Shown here: positions 1 through 9,373 of the stretch, one piece after another | Numbering within the stretch: position 1 is the stretch's first letter | Layout: each line of letters opens with the position of its first letter | Assembly (NCBI GenBank): GCA_029862935.1 | Contig: JAOTWK010000041.1 | Location: 1 to 14,600 of the forward strand | DNA from: Gemmatimonadota bacterium | Lineage (GTDB): Bacteria; Gemmatimonadota; Gemmatimonadetes; Gemmatimonadales; GWC2-71-9 | Reading direction: 5' to 3' | DNA: 14,600 nt | Position numbers and translations under genes: made by a program | The notes under the pieces: model-generated | What the model saw: only the letters and a program-made list of their open reading frames with translations | What the model was told of the DNA's origin: nothing | Databases searched by the model: none

Positions 1-4
1 CGGG

Positions 5-544
5 TTGGGCCATCCCACTGTGGTGGCAAGCATCGCGGCGGTCGGCGGGCCGGTGCATCGCCTCATGGCGCTCTCGGACGAGGGGGAGGCCGTGCCCGCC
101 CCGGGCGTGACCGTGGAGTTGCCTGAGGACCGGGTGTCGAGCGAGTTGGCGCGCCTTCGCGAGGCGTTGGGCCCGCTCGGCTTCGGCGTCTACCAGGCGG
201 AGCAGCACTTCGGGTTCGAGCCGGACCGGCTCGCGATCGTCACCGGCACCGACCCGTACGAGTTCCTGCGGATCGTCCGCATTGATGGGATCAACTACGA
301 CCTCGAGCACGAGGCGGTGGTGGCCAAGCTTCGCGAGTGGGACAGCCGTTACGGCCTCGACTACCTCGGAGCGGGGCTGGATTGGGTGAACGCCCGGTTC
401 AAGACCCTGCCGTCGGACATGGCGCCCTTCGCCCAAGAGGTCTACGCCTTCTGCCCGGACGTGGTGGACCAGGGCACGGAAACCGTGGAACGCCTCGCGG
501 ACGAAATGCGGCGGTCCGGGACGCTCTACTGCTGGTGGGACTGA
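5..544 (+). CDS. DUF4253-like domain protein, possibly 5'-truncated
   Basis: The protein of up to 179 residues has a C-terminal half resembling the DUF4253 family: NYDLEHEAVVAKLREWD at about residues 98-113, a LPSDM segment near 135-139, the FCPDVVDQG motif at 149-157 and the terminal WWD. The family has no established biochemical role, so no function is assigned. The first available start is TTG at position 5, directly at the window edge; the frame is open to the left border, so the true start may lie outside. An in-frame ATG at 65 is the first canonical alternative. The N-terminal region of about 40 residues is Val/Pro/Glu-rich and not recognisable. A 64-nt gap follows before the serine hydrolase gene, which has its own strong ribosome site, so the two need not be functionally linked. 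Family call is from remembered motif pattern, start uncertain. Confidence 0.7.
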   Translation: MGHPTVVASIAAVGGPVHRLMALSDEGEAVPAPGVTVELPEDRVSSELARLREALGPLGFGVYQAEQHFGFEPDRLAIVTGTDPYEFLRIVRIDGINYDLEHEAVVAKLREWDSRYGLDYLGAGLDWVNARFKTLPSDMAPFAQEVYAFCPDVVDQGTETVERLADEMRRSGTLYCWWD

Positions 545-608
545 CGGCCGAGCCTAATCGCGTCGAGCCTGCGAAAGCCATGGGGCACTGGCTGCAAGGA
601 GATCGAGA

Positions 609-1979
609 GTGAGATTCCGCAGTACTTCCATATTAGGTGGCTCCATTCTGCTGGCGCTCGTGGGACGAGCCCCTGCGTCAGGCCAGCTTGCCGAGCCGTC
701 GCTCCGGTCGAAGATCGACAGCATCGTGGCGCCCTATCTGGCTGCCGCGGACTTCATGGGTGTTGTAGCCGTCAAACGCGATGGGGAAGCACCGCTCATC
801 CTGCCGTACGGTCTTGCCAGCGTCGAACTCGACGTGCCGCATCAGGCTGAGAGCGTCTTCATGATCGGCTCCGTCTCGAAGCAGTTCACCGCTGCGGCCA
901 TTCTGCTCCTGGAGCAGGAAGGCAAGCTGAGCACGCAGGACCTGGTGAGTGTCCATCTCCCGACGTTTCGCCACGGCCAGGTGATCACCATCGATCAACT
1001 GCTGACCCATACATCGGGCATCGCGGACGTCTTCTCGCTGGAGCGTTTGGGCCAGTCAGCCGGTCAGGGTGGGACGTTCGAGGAGGTGATCAGCGACCTC
1101 AGCGACGCAGATCTGACGCACGCACCGGGCTCGGCGTATGCCTACAGCAACGGTGGCTACGCTGTGCTCGCGGCAATTGTCGAATCAGCCTCGGGAATGC
1201 GCTTCGGAGCGTTCCTTCGGGAGCGGGTGTTTCTGCCGCTGAACATGGCAAGCACGTGGCACGATGGCCCCGGACCGGTTCGGAGCGGTCGCGTACCTGG
1301 GTATGACCCGTGGGGCCGAGACCAGCTGACCCGGGGCATGCCCATCGCTGCCTCCTTTAGTACCGGTTCCGGATCCCTTTGGGCTTCGGCGGTGGACCTG
1401 CTTGCCTGGACCGCGGCGCTGCATAATGGCGGCATACTGAGCGACTCCGCGTATCGGAAGATGACGCACGATTACGGCAACGGGTACGGCTACGGCGTGA
1501 GCGTGTTTCGGCGCTTTGGCCGCAACGTGGTGGGGCACGACGGACGCATCGGCGGGTTCGCCAGCGATGTTGCTCGGTACGTGAATGACCGTCTGACGGT
1601 TGTCATCTTGAGCAACGTGCAATCCGTGGCCAAAGACGAGATCCGTCGGCTGGTCGCGGCTGCCGCATTGGGAGAGCCGTATGCGGTGCCGCCACCACGG
1701 CAGTACGCCATGCGGCCGTCCGCTTCCCTCTCCGAGTTCACGGGCCGCTACTCGTTCGGACCCGGGTTCATTGTGACCGTGACCGCATCAGACGGTCGGC
1801 TGCTCGCCCGAGCGAATGAGGGGGGCAATTCGGAGCTCGTCCCGCTGAACGACAGGGACTGGTTCTCGCGCACACTCTACGCCACCGTCCGGTTTGCCCG
1901 AAATGAAGACGGCTCGGTGGACAGGCTCATCTGGGGTCAAGGGAGCGGGGCGCCCGTAGGACAGCGGGTTCGAGAATGA
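609..1979 (+). CDS. Secreted serine hydrolase, class C beta-lactamase / penicillin-binding fold
   Basis: The 456-residue protein has a Sec-type signal peptide (residues about 1-25, hydrophobic stretch ILGGSILLALVG, AxA-like site before QLAEP) and should act in the periplasm or outside. The beta-lactamase (PF00144) catalytic motifs are present in order: SxxK as SVSK at 88-91 (nucleophile S88), YxN as YSN at 179-181, and HDG at 310-312 in place of KTG, which is usual for the esterase/D-aminopeptidase-like branch. LLTHTSG at 131-137 is another family signature. Residues from about 350 onward look like the beta-barrel tail domain seen in many such proteins. The GTG start at 609 is supported by AAGGAG at 596-601, 7 nt upstream. 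Substrate cannot be told from sequence: esterase, peptidase or beta-lactamase are all possible, and nothing around it points to antibiotic resistance. The gene ends facing iorB, with a strong hairpin between them. Confidence 0.9.
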   Translation: MRFRSTSILGGSILLALVGRAPASGQLAEPSLRSKIDSIVAPYLAAADFMGVVAVKRDGEAPLILPYGLASVELDVPHQAESVFMIGSVSKQFTAAAILLLEQEGKLSTQDLVSVHLPTFRHGQVITIDQLLTHTSGIADVFSLERLGQSAGQGGTFEEVISDLSDADLTHAPGSAYAYSNGGYAVLAAIVESASGMRFGAFLRERVFLPLNMASTWHDGPGPVRSGRVPGYDPWGRDQLTRGMPIAASFSTGSGSLWASAVDLLAWTAALHNGGILSDSAYRKMTHDYGNGYGYGVSVFRRFGRNVVGHDGRIGGFASDVARYVNDRLTVVILSNVQSVAKDEIRRLVAAAALGEPYAVPPPRQYAMRPSASLSEFTGRYSFGPGFIVTVTASDGRLLARANEGGNSELVPLNDRDWFSRTLYATVRFARNEDGSVDRLIWGQGSGAPVGQRVRE

Positions 1980-2091
1980 CCGGATCGAAACACGTAGCTA
2001 CCGTCTGACGAATGATCCTTGCCGGATGCAGCCCGCGGTCGGTGCGCAGCTGCGTGCCGGGAGGAGGATCTCGGGGCCACCGATGTCAGGT

Positions 2092-2142
2092 CAGCACCTG
2101 AAGCGCGAGGCGGGCCGCGAACCGGCCCGCCTCCAGGTGCTG
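2092..2142. terminator. Strong hairpin between convergent genes, probable bidirectional terminator
   Basis: Two nested inverted repeats build one long stem. The inner stem pairs 2107-2117 with 2123-2133 (11 bp, perfect, GC-rich, 5-nt loop CGAAC). The outer stem pairs CAGCACCTG at 2092-2100 with CAGGTGCTG at 2134-2142 (9 bp, perfect). Only a 6-nt bulge (2101-2106) on the left interrupts the 20 base pairs. It sits in the 205-nt gap between the stop of the serine hydrolase (1979) and the stop of the opposing iorB-like gene (2185). No T-tract follows on either strand, so it is not a textbook intrinsic terminator; it could equally protect mRNA 3' ends. Nothing else is recognised in this gap. Confidence 0.65.
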
Positions 2143-2184
2143 CACACGTCGAAAGAACTCACTGAGACCGGCTGTCTCCGGACC

Positions 2185-4431
2185 TCACGCACGAAGCTGG
2201 AGCTGCGGGGCGAACGGTTGAACGGGCACCCGCTTGCCGGTCGCACGATACAGGGCATTGGCGAGGGCCCCGAAGATGGGCGGGAAGGGTGGCTCTCCCA
2301 GACCCGTCGGGTCGATCTCGTTCTTGACGAAGTGAACGTCGATGGCCTTGGGGGCCTCGCTGTGACGGATGGTGCGGTACGTATCGAAGTTGGTGTGCGC
2401 CGGTACGCCGTTCTCGAACGTCATCGAACCGTACATCGCATTGCCGACGCCGTCCACGATGGCGCCCTCCGCCATGTTCATGGCGGCGTCGGGGTTCACC
2501 ACGATCCCGCAATCCAGGGCGCAGCACACCCGTTGGATGACCGGCGCGCCGTTCTGGACCGTCACGTCCAGCACGTGCGCCGCATAGGAGTTGTGGCAGA
2601 AGTAGGCCGACACGCCGCGGTGCACGCCGGGCGCGGCGCCCTTGTCCCACCCGGACTTCTCACGCACCAGCTCCAACACCCCGGCAAAGCGGTCGGCGTC
2701 GTAGTCGTTGCGCTCGCCGACCGGGCGGGTTTTCGCGCGATTCAGCAGCTCGAGACGGAACGCGATGGGATCCTTCCCCATCGCTTCGGCGACCTCGTCG
2801 AGAAACGCCTGCTCCACCCCGGCGATGAAGTTGGACCTCGGCGCCCGGAATGCTCCAATGGTGATGTTGGAGTTGACCGACCATTCCTCGGCGAGGTAGT
2901 TGTCCACGGCGCCGGCCGGGAACCGGTCCGCGTGGAGCGGACTCTCCGGGATACCCCCGGCCTTCACGTGGAAGGCGATCAGGTTGTTGTCGGCATCCAA
3001 TGCCGCCCGGTACGTGGCATGGTAGGTCGGACGATAGATGCCGAACGTCATGTCGTCTTCCCGGGTGTACATCAGCTTGACCGGCGCCTTCATCCGCCGA
3101 GAGATGACTGCCGCTTCGACCAGGTAGTGACTGTAGGCTCGCCGGCCGAACCCGCCACCCATGCGCGTCAATGTGATGTCGATCTTCTCGAGCGGCAGGC
3201 CAAGGCGGGCGGACAGCGTTTGCTCGATGAACTCGGGTGCCTGAACCGGTCCCGCCAACTCAGCCTTGTCGTTCGTGACGTGCGCGAAGCAGCAGATCGG
3301 CTCCATGGGGTTGTGGGCAAGGAACGGTGCGGTGTAGGTGCGCTCGACGATCTTCGCCGCCCGTGCGAACGCCGCCTCCGGATCGCCGTCCCTGCGCACC
3401 ACCGTGCCGGGCTTGGCCGCCATCTCGGCCATGCGCGCGGTGTGGTCCGCCGTGCTCTCGCGTCCTGCAGGGATGTGGACGGTCTGCGTGCGGCCAAACC
3501 CGCCCACGACCTCGGTGCGGTCGGCGGCGGGCTCCCACTCGAACCGCAGCGCCCGCTTGGCGTTCATGACTTCCCAGGTCGTGTTGCCGACGACGGCGAC
3601 TAGTTCCGGGAACGTGTTCGTGTCGAAGAAGTTCCGTTCGTATCCGTCTTCGAACGTCTTGAACGTGAAGATGTCCTTGATGCCGGGCATGGACCGGGCG
3701 GCCGTGTCGTCCACCGCCTTCAGCTTCATGCCGAACGCCGCGGGATGCGCGATCATGGCGACGAGCGTCCCCTCCCAGCGCTCGTCCATCGTGAACAGGG
3801 GCTGCCCCGTCACGATCTCGGGCCCGTCCACGTTCTTCTGGGACGTGCCGATGATCGTGAAGTGCTTCACCTCCTTGAGTTCCACCGCTTCGGGTACCGG
3901 GATCGTCGCCGCCGCCGACGCCATGGCACCGTAGCCCGCCGACCGGCCGCTGCTTCGATGATAGAGGACGCCTTCCTTCGTGGTGACCTCGTCCACGGGC
4001 ACGCGCCACGCCTGCGCCGCCGCCTGGCGCAGCATCTGCCGGGCGGTGGCGCCTGCCGTGCGCAGCCCCTGCCACCCGCGCCGGATGCCCTGACTCCCGC
4101 CCGTGAACTGCCGGGCGTAGAGCGTCGAGTTGAAGGGCGCCTGCTCGACCACGACCTGTTTCCAGTCCACGTCCAGCTCTTCGGCCACGATCATGGGCAT
4201 GGAGGTCTTCACGTTCTGCCCGAACTCAGGATTGGGCGACAGAATCGTCACGCGGCCGTCCGCCCCGATTCGCACGTAGCCGTTCGGCTCGAACCAGGAC
4301 TCGGGCACGTCGTCCAGCGCCGCGAGGTCGAGTCCGGCGAGCCAGTTGAACCCCAGCATCATGCCGCCGCCGGCGAGGGCGGACACCTTCAGAAAGGACC
4401 GTCTGTTATGCGTCGTCTCGATGAGAGCCAC
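2185..4431 (-). CDS. iorB: Molybdopterin-binding subunit of a xanthine dehydrogenase-family hydroxylase (IorB-like)
   Basis: The 748-residue protein is the large, catalytic subunit of a molybdenum hydroxylase resembling isoquinoline 1-oxidoreductase beta subunit; these enzymes hydroxylate N-heterocycles or oxidise aldehydes with water as oxygen source. The N-terminus has a twin-arginine signal (NRRSFLK at 9-15, then a hydrophobic segment to about 28), so the folded holoenzyme is probably exported. Visible signatures are FLAHNPMEP at 370-378, cofactor-binding GGGFGRR at 425-431, and GLGEPPFPP near 710-718, in which E713 is the expected catalytic glutamate. Length fits the family. The start is GTG at 4431, supported by GAGGAA (minus strand, 4443-4438) 6 nt upstream. 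It lies 66 nt downstream of the [2Fe-2S] subunit, as in an iorAB operon. No cytochrome c subunit is present nearby, so the electron acceptor is unknown. The actual substrate cannot be deduced; the symbol marks family resemblance. Confidence 0.92.
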   Translation of the reverse strand: MALIETTHNRRSFLKVSALAGGGMMLGFNWLAGLDLAALDDVPESWFEPNGYVRIGADGRVTILSPNPEFGQNVKTSMPMIVAEELDVDWKQVVVEQAPFNSTLYARQFTGGSQGIRRGWQGLRTAGATARQMLRQAAAQAWRVPVDEVTTKEGVLYHRSSGRSAGYGAMASAAATIPVPEAVELKEVKHFTIIGTSQKNVDGPEIVTGQPLFTMDERWEGTLVAMIAHPAAFGMKLKAVDDTAARSMPGIKDIFTFKTFEDGYERNFFDTNTFPELVAVVGNTTWEVMNAKRALRFEWEPAADRTEVVGGFGRTQTVHIPAGRESTADHTARMAEMAAKPGTVVRRDGDPEAAFARAAKIVERTYTAPFLAHNPMEPICCFAHVTNDKAELAGPVQAPEFIEQTLSARLGLPLEKIDITLTRMGGGFGRRAYSHYLVEAAVISRRMKAPVKLMYTREDDMTFGIYRPTYHATYRAALDADNNLIAFHVKAGGIPESPLHADRFPAGAVDNYLAEEWSVNSNITIGAFRAPRSNFIAGVEQAFLDEVAEAMGKDPIAFRLELLNRAKTRPVGERNDYDADRFAGVLELVREKSGWDKGAAPGVHRGVSAYFCHNSYAAHVLDVTVQNGAPVIQRVCCALDCGIVVNPDAAMNMAEGAIVDGVGNAMYGSMTFENGVPAHTNFDTYRTIRHSEAPKAIDVHFVKNEIDPTGLGEPPFPPIFGALANALYRATGKRVPVQPFAPQLQLRA

Positions 4432-4497
4432 CGGAGGTTCCTCGCGGAGATGAGGTTGAACGCGTACTACCGTTGATCGGGAACGCGCGCACGGCGG

Positions 4498-4965
4498 TTA
4501 GCCCCTGCCCTTCCCGGCCGCCGCCGTCTTGATGGCGGCATGGATGCGGAGATAGGTCCCGCAGCGGCAGATGTTGCCGTCCATTCCCGCGTCGATCTCT
4601 GCGTCACTCGGAGCAGGATTCTGGGCCAGCAGGGCGGCGGCGCTCATGATCTGCCCCGCCTGGCAATAGCCGCACTGAGACACATCGTGTTCGAGCCACG
4701 CCTGCTGCACCGGATGCGTCCCGTCGGACGAAAGCCCTTCGATCGTCGTGATGCGTTGGTTGCCCACACTCGACACGGGCAGCACGCACGAGCGGACGGC
4801 GACGCCGTCCAGGTGAATCGTGCACGCACCGCATTGCGCGATACCGCAGCCGTACTTCGTTCCCACCAGCTTCAGATGATCGCGTAGGACCCACAGGATG
4901 GGTGTGCGGGGATCGACGTCGACTTCGACGTTCTTGCCGTTTACGGAAAGCGTGATTGGCGCCAT
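4498..4965 (-). CDS. iorA: [2Fe-2S] subunit of molybdenum hydroxylase (IorA-like)
   Basis: The 155-residue protein is the small electron-transfer subunit partnering the IorB-like protein. The N-terminal plant-ferredoxin domain has C40, C45, C48 and C60 for the first [2Fe-2S] cluster ([12 protein letters not shown] motif). The C-terminal helical domain has C98, C101, C133 and C135 for the second cluster ([10 protein letters not shown] and NICRCGTY motifs), which sits near the molybdopterin site in known relatives. All eight cysteines are present. I chose ATG at 4965 because the protein then begins [10 protein letters not shown] as family members do; the frame runs open further upstream to 5151 but that stretch is unlike the family, and no clear Shine-Dalgarno precedes 4965. 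It has no signal peptide, so if the enzyme is exported it would travel with the Tat signal of IorB. It is first gene of the iorAB-like operon and reads away from the AraC-type element at 5103-5141. Confidence 0.92.
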   Translation of the reverse strand: MAPITLSVNGKNVEVDVDPRTPILWVLRDHLKLVGTKYGCGIAQCGACTIHLDGVAVRSCVLPVSSVGNQRITTIEGLSSDGTHPVQQAWLEHDVSQCGYCQAGQIMSAAALLAQNPAPSDAEIDAGMDGNICRCGTYLRIHAAIKTAAAGKGRG

Positions 4966-5102
4966 GGCTGCGATCGATTCAGGACGAAGGGAAGGTGAAC
5001 GAAAGCGGATCGAAATGTTCGCTTTCTTGAAGCTGCCACCCGCGAACCGGAGACGCAAGGGCGTCGCATAGTTGCATAAGGAACCTCGTGAAGGCGTCAG
5101 GA

Positions 5103-5141
5103 TCATTAGCAAAGCGCGCCATTCGTGGTCGGATTGCGCCA
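5103..5141 (-). promoter_or_regulatory. Two-part operator, probable AraC-type site (copy A)
   Basis: Read on the minus strand, two half-sites lie in direct orientation: TGGCGCAATCCG (5141-5130) and TGGCGCGCTTTG (5121-5110), starts 20 nt apart. The second continues as CTAATGA. The same arrangement occurs upstream of the araC-like gene (copy B), where the 19-nt second module matches at 17 positions and the first 12 nt at 10 positions. All four half-sites fit TGGCGCNNTYYG. Tandem direct half-sites about two helical turns apart are typical for AraC-family binding. Position between divergent iorA and xdhC allows control of both. The repeats and identities are seen directly; binding by the local regulator is inference. 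Confidence 0.7.
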
Positions 5142-5157
5142 TTCCGGGCACATGGCG

Positions 5158-5188
5158 TTGACAGCGGCCCCGGCGCGTCGCCTACCTT
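5158..5188 (+). promoter_or_regulatory. Probable promoter of xdhC-mocA
   Basis: A perfect -35 hexamer TTGACA lies at 5158-5163 and a TAnnnT-type -10 candidate TACCTT at 5183-5188, with a rather long 19-nt spacer. TGGCG at 5153-5157, an inverted copy of the operator core, abuts the -35 box. The start codon chosen for xdhC is about 110 nt downstream. Confidence 0.45.
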
Positions 5189-5295
5189 TACGCTCCCTTT
5201 GGAACGAGCGTGACCATGCTGCGATCTCCTCGCCATAGACCGCGCCGACCTGCCTCCCGGTGGGTCGTTCGGCTGCCGCTCGGGGTCGCCAGTCG

Positions 5296-6369
5296 ATGAA
5301 GGAGTGGCACGAAACCGCCGCGATCGCGCGGAGCCTCCGCGACGCACTGGGCGCCGGGGAGGCGGTGGCGCTCTGTACCGTCGTGGCGATCGACGGGTCG
5401 GCGTATCGGCGACCCGGTGCCAAGCTCCTGGTCGGACCGACGATCCCCGGGCGCGGGGGCCTGAGCGGCGGGTGCCTGGAAGCCGACGCTCGGGAGGTTG
5501 CGCTCGAGGCGCTCGACACCGGACAGGCGCGCATCCGGCGCTACGAGACCGGCGAGGACACCGTCTGGGCACTCGGGTTGGGGTGCGACGGGACAGTCGA
5601 GGTGTTCGTGCAGCCCGTGAACCCAGGCCAGACCGCCGTGTGGAAGCGCGTGGCGGAGCTGCTTCAAGGGGAAGACGCGTTCGTGCTTGCCACGGTGGTC
5701 TCGGGACCGGCGACGGGGCAGTCCGTCGTGATCCACGGCGGCCGGGTGAGCAGCGCGACCGGAGTGGAAGGGGTGGACGAGCAGCTCATCCCCCTGGCCC
5801 GGGACCGCCTGGCCGACCGGCGGTCCCGGCTCGTGGACGTGGACCAGTGCACCGTGTTTTTCGACGTGCTACTCCCACCGCCGCGGCTCGTGATCGTCGG
5901 CGCCGGGGACGATGCCATGCCGCTGGCGCAGGCGGCCGCGGCCGTCGGGTTCCGCGTCACGGTGATCGATCACCGCCCCACCCAGCTCGCGGCGGAACGA
6001 TTCCCGGAGTCGGCCCACCTCGTCCAGGCAGCGCCGGAGGACGATGCCGGCACCCTGGCCCTCGATCGGGAGTGTTTCGCCGTCGTGATGAACCACGCGT
6101 TGGTGCGGGACCGCGCGTGGATCCGCACGCTGCTCGCGTCGCCCGTGTCGTACATCGGCGTCCTGGGCCCGCGGGCGCGGATCGACAAGATCCTGCAGGA
6201 GTTCCCCCGGGACACGTCGGACCGCGTGTTTGGACCCGTCGGTCTCGACGTCGGGGCGAACGGTCCGGAGCAGATCGCCGTGAGTATTCTGGCCGAGATC
6301 CTGGCCGTTCGTGCGGGCCGCACGCCGCAACACCTGCGCGAGCGGCGAGGCCCGATCCATGGCGGCTGA
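5296..6369 (+). CDS. xdhC: XdhC/CoxI-family molybdenum cofactor maturation protein
   Basis: The 357-residue protein belongs to the XdhC/CoxI family, which binds, and helps sulfurate and insert, the molybdenum cofactor of xanthine dehydrogenase-type enzymes in the cytoplasm; it is not part of the mature enzyme. The N-terminal XdhC_CoxI domain shows GSAYRRPGAKLLV and the SGGCLE motif with its conserved cysteine. The C-terminal Rossmann-type domain shows LVIVGAGDDAMPLAQAA and VTVIDHRP, and the family hallmark GLDVGANGPEQIAVSILAEI near the end. I placed the start at ATG 5296 because MKEWHETAAIA matches the usual beginning; an in-frame GTG at 5260 is possible and neither has a strong ribosome site. 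It overlaps mocA by 11 nt, indicating translational coupling, and is divergent from iorAB, its likely client. Confidence 0.9.
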   Translation: MKEWHETAAIARSLRDALGAGEAVALCTVVAIDGSAYRRPGAKLLVGPTIPGRGGLSGGCLEADAREVALEALDTGQARIRRYETGEDTVWALGLGCDGTVEVFVQPVNPGQTAVWKRVAELLQGEDAFVLATVVSGPATGQSVVIHGGRVSSATGVEGVDEQLIPLARDRLADRRSRLVDVDQCTVFFDVLLPPPRLVIVGAGDDAMPLAQAAAAVGFRVTVIDHRPTQLAAERFPESAHLVQAAPEDDAGTLALDRECFAVVMNHALVRDRAWIRTLLASPVSYIGVLGPRARIDKILQEFPRDTSDRVFGPVGLDVGANGPEQIAVSILAEILAVRAGRTPQHLRERRGPIHGG

Positions 6370-7021
6370 ACGGGAGGGGCCCGTTGCGGGGATCGTGCTC
6401 GCGGCGGGCACGTCGTCGCGGCTGGGGCGCAACAAGCTGCTGCTGGAACTCGGCGGCGAGTCGGTGGTGCGGCACACGGTGCGCAATGCCATCGAGGGCG
6501 GCCTCACGCCGGTACTGGTGGTCCTCGGGTTCGAGGCGGGCCAAACGCGCGACGCGCTGACCGGCCTCGCGTGCGAACCGGTGGACAACCCGGAGTACGC
6601 CCTCGGCATCAACCGCTCGCTGCAGGTGGGTCTCGCCGCGGTGCCGCCGGAGGCCGTGGCCGCCGTGGTACTGCTCGCGGACATGCCGCTCGTCACCGGC
6701 GCGATGATCACGGCGGTCGTGAGGGCGTACCGTCGGTCGGCCGCACCGCTGGTGATCTCGCAGTTCGGAGAGGCACAGGCCCCGCCCACGCTGTACGATC
6801 GGTCGCTGTTCGGCGCGTTCCGGGAGCGCGAAGGCGAGGGTGCCGGCAAGCGGGTGGTCACGCGGCATCGCCAGGACGCCGTGTCGATCACGTTCCCGCC
6901 GGGTGCCTTGGTGGACCTGGACCGACCCGACGACTATCGGCGGCTGCAGGCCATGTTCGCGGACAACGTCCGTGATGCCCCCAACCCCCCAACCCGATCG
7001 GGACGCCCCCGCTCCAACTAG
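6359..7021 (+). CDS. mocA: MocA/MobA-like nucleotidyltransferase (molybdenum cofactor cytidylyltransferase)
   Basis: The 220-residue protein is a NTP-transferase of the MocA type, which joins CMP from CTP to molybdopterin to give the dinucleotide cofactor used by many xanthine dehydrogenase-family enzymes. The nucleotide-binding signature LAAGTSSRLGRNKLL is at residues 14-28, and the metal-binding LLADMP motif follows near 107-112. The start ATG at 6359 overlaps the end of xdhC by 11 nt in another frame. An upstream extension to 6311 is open but would only add non-family residues. The C-terminal tail after about residue 203 (APNPPTRSGRPRSN) is Pro/Arg-rich and probably disordered. A MobA (GMP-adding) role is less likely beside an XDH-family enzyme and XdhC. 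Confidence 0.87.
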   Translation: MAAEREGPVAGIVLAAGTSSRLGRNKLLLELGGESVVRHTVRNAIEGGLTPVLVVLGFEAGQTRDALTGLACEPVDNPEYALGINRSLQVGLAAVPPEAVAAVVLLADMPLVTGAMITAVVRAYRRSAAPLVISQFGEAQAPPTLYDRSLFGAFREREGEGAGKRVVTRHRQDAVSITFPPGALVDLDRPDDYRRLQAMFADNVRDAPNPPTRSGRPRSN

Positions 7022-7124
7022 ATGAGAACCCGAGCCGGTGCGGATGGTCGGCGGCGATGGAATCAGGCACAATCCTGCCACTCGGCTCGACGGCGGCGGT
7101 ACTCTGGTGGTGAAGCCCAGCGTG

Positions 7125-7164
7125 TGGCGCATTTCGCCAACACGTTGGCGCGGTTTGCGAATGA
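7125..7164 (+). promoter_or_regulatory. Two-part operator, probable AraC-type site (copy B)
   Basis: Two direct half-sites TGGCGCATTTCG (7125-7136) and TGGCGCGGTTTG (7146-7157) start 21 nt apart; the second continues CGAATGA to 7164. It is the counterpart of copy A at 5103-5141 and has the same orientation relative to araC as copy A has relative to iorA. A third, inverted core overlaps: CGCCAAC at 7135-7141 pairs with GTTGGCG at 7144-7150 as a near-perfect palindrome. The element ends inside the predicted -35 box, which fits autoregulation. Binding is inferred. Confidence 0.7.
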
Positions 7165-7189
7165 CAGGCCCAGCCTGGCGGCCTATGTT
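7161..7189 (+). promoter_or_regulatory. Probable promoter of araC-like gene
   Basis: ATGACA at 7161-7166 (5 of 6 to TTGACA) and TATGTT at 7184-7189 (4 of 6 to TATAAT) are separated by exactly 17 nt. The distal end of operator copy B overlaps the -35 hexamer, a geometry seen for class II activators or for repression. The start codon is 82 nt beyond the -10 box. Confidence 0.5.
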
Positions 7190-7271
7190 CTGGCATCGGG
7201 CAGACCCGGCACCCGATCCCTCGCGCCCGGGCAGGTCCGACGCGGCCCAACGATGGCCCCGGAGGAGCGCC

Positions 7272-9355
<2,084 letters not shown>

Positions 9356-9373
9356 CGTATCAAGCGCTGACCG

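Larger units (their letters stand above)
4966..5295. other. Divergent intergenic region between iorA and xdhC
   Basis: This 330-nt stretch separates two divergent operons and contains no convincing gene. It holds the two-part AraC-type element (5103-5141), an inverted extra half-site at 5153-5157 and a TTGACA-type promoter toward xdhC (5158-5188). I could not identify a good minus-strand promoter for iorA; CTGACG at 5100-5095 with TATGCA at 5078-5073 (minus strand, 16-nt spacer) is the best weak candidate. Confidence 0.6.

Noticed and set aside
2026..3603. Long open frame of 525 codons on the plus strand
   Set aside because: It lies antisense to the clear IorB-like gene, is Arg/His/Val-rich with no recognisable domain, and is the usual shadow frame of GC-rich coding DNA.
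4966..5151. Longer N-terminus for the IorA-like subunit
   Set aside because: Would add 62 residues unlike the family and would cover the operator region; [10 protein letters not shown] is the normal beginning.
5304..6560. Open frame of 418 codons overlapping xdhC and mocA
   Set aside because: Arg/Gly/Pro-rich +1 shadow; both real genes in other frames show full family motifs.
7038..7271. N-terminal extension of the AraC-family regulator
   Set aside because: The 7272 ATG has a strong ribosome site and family-like start, while the extension covers the promoter and operator.
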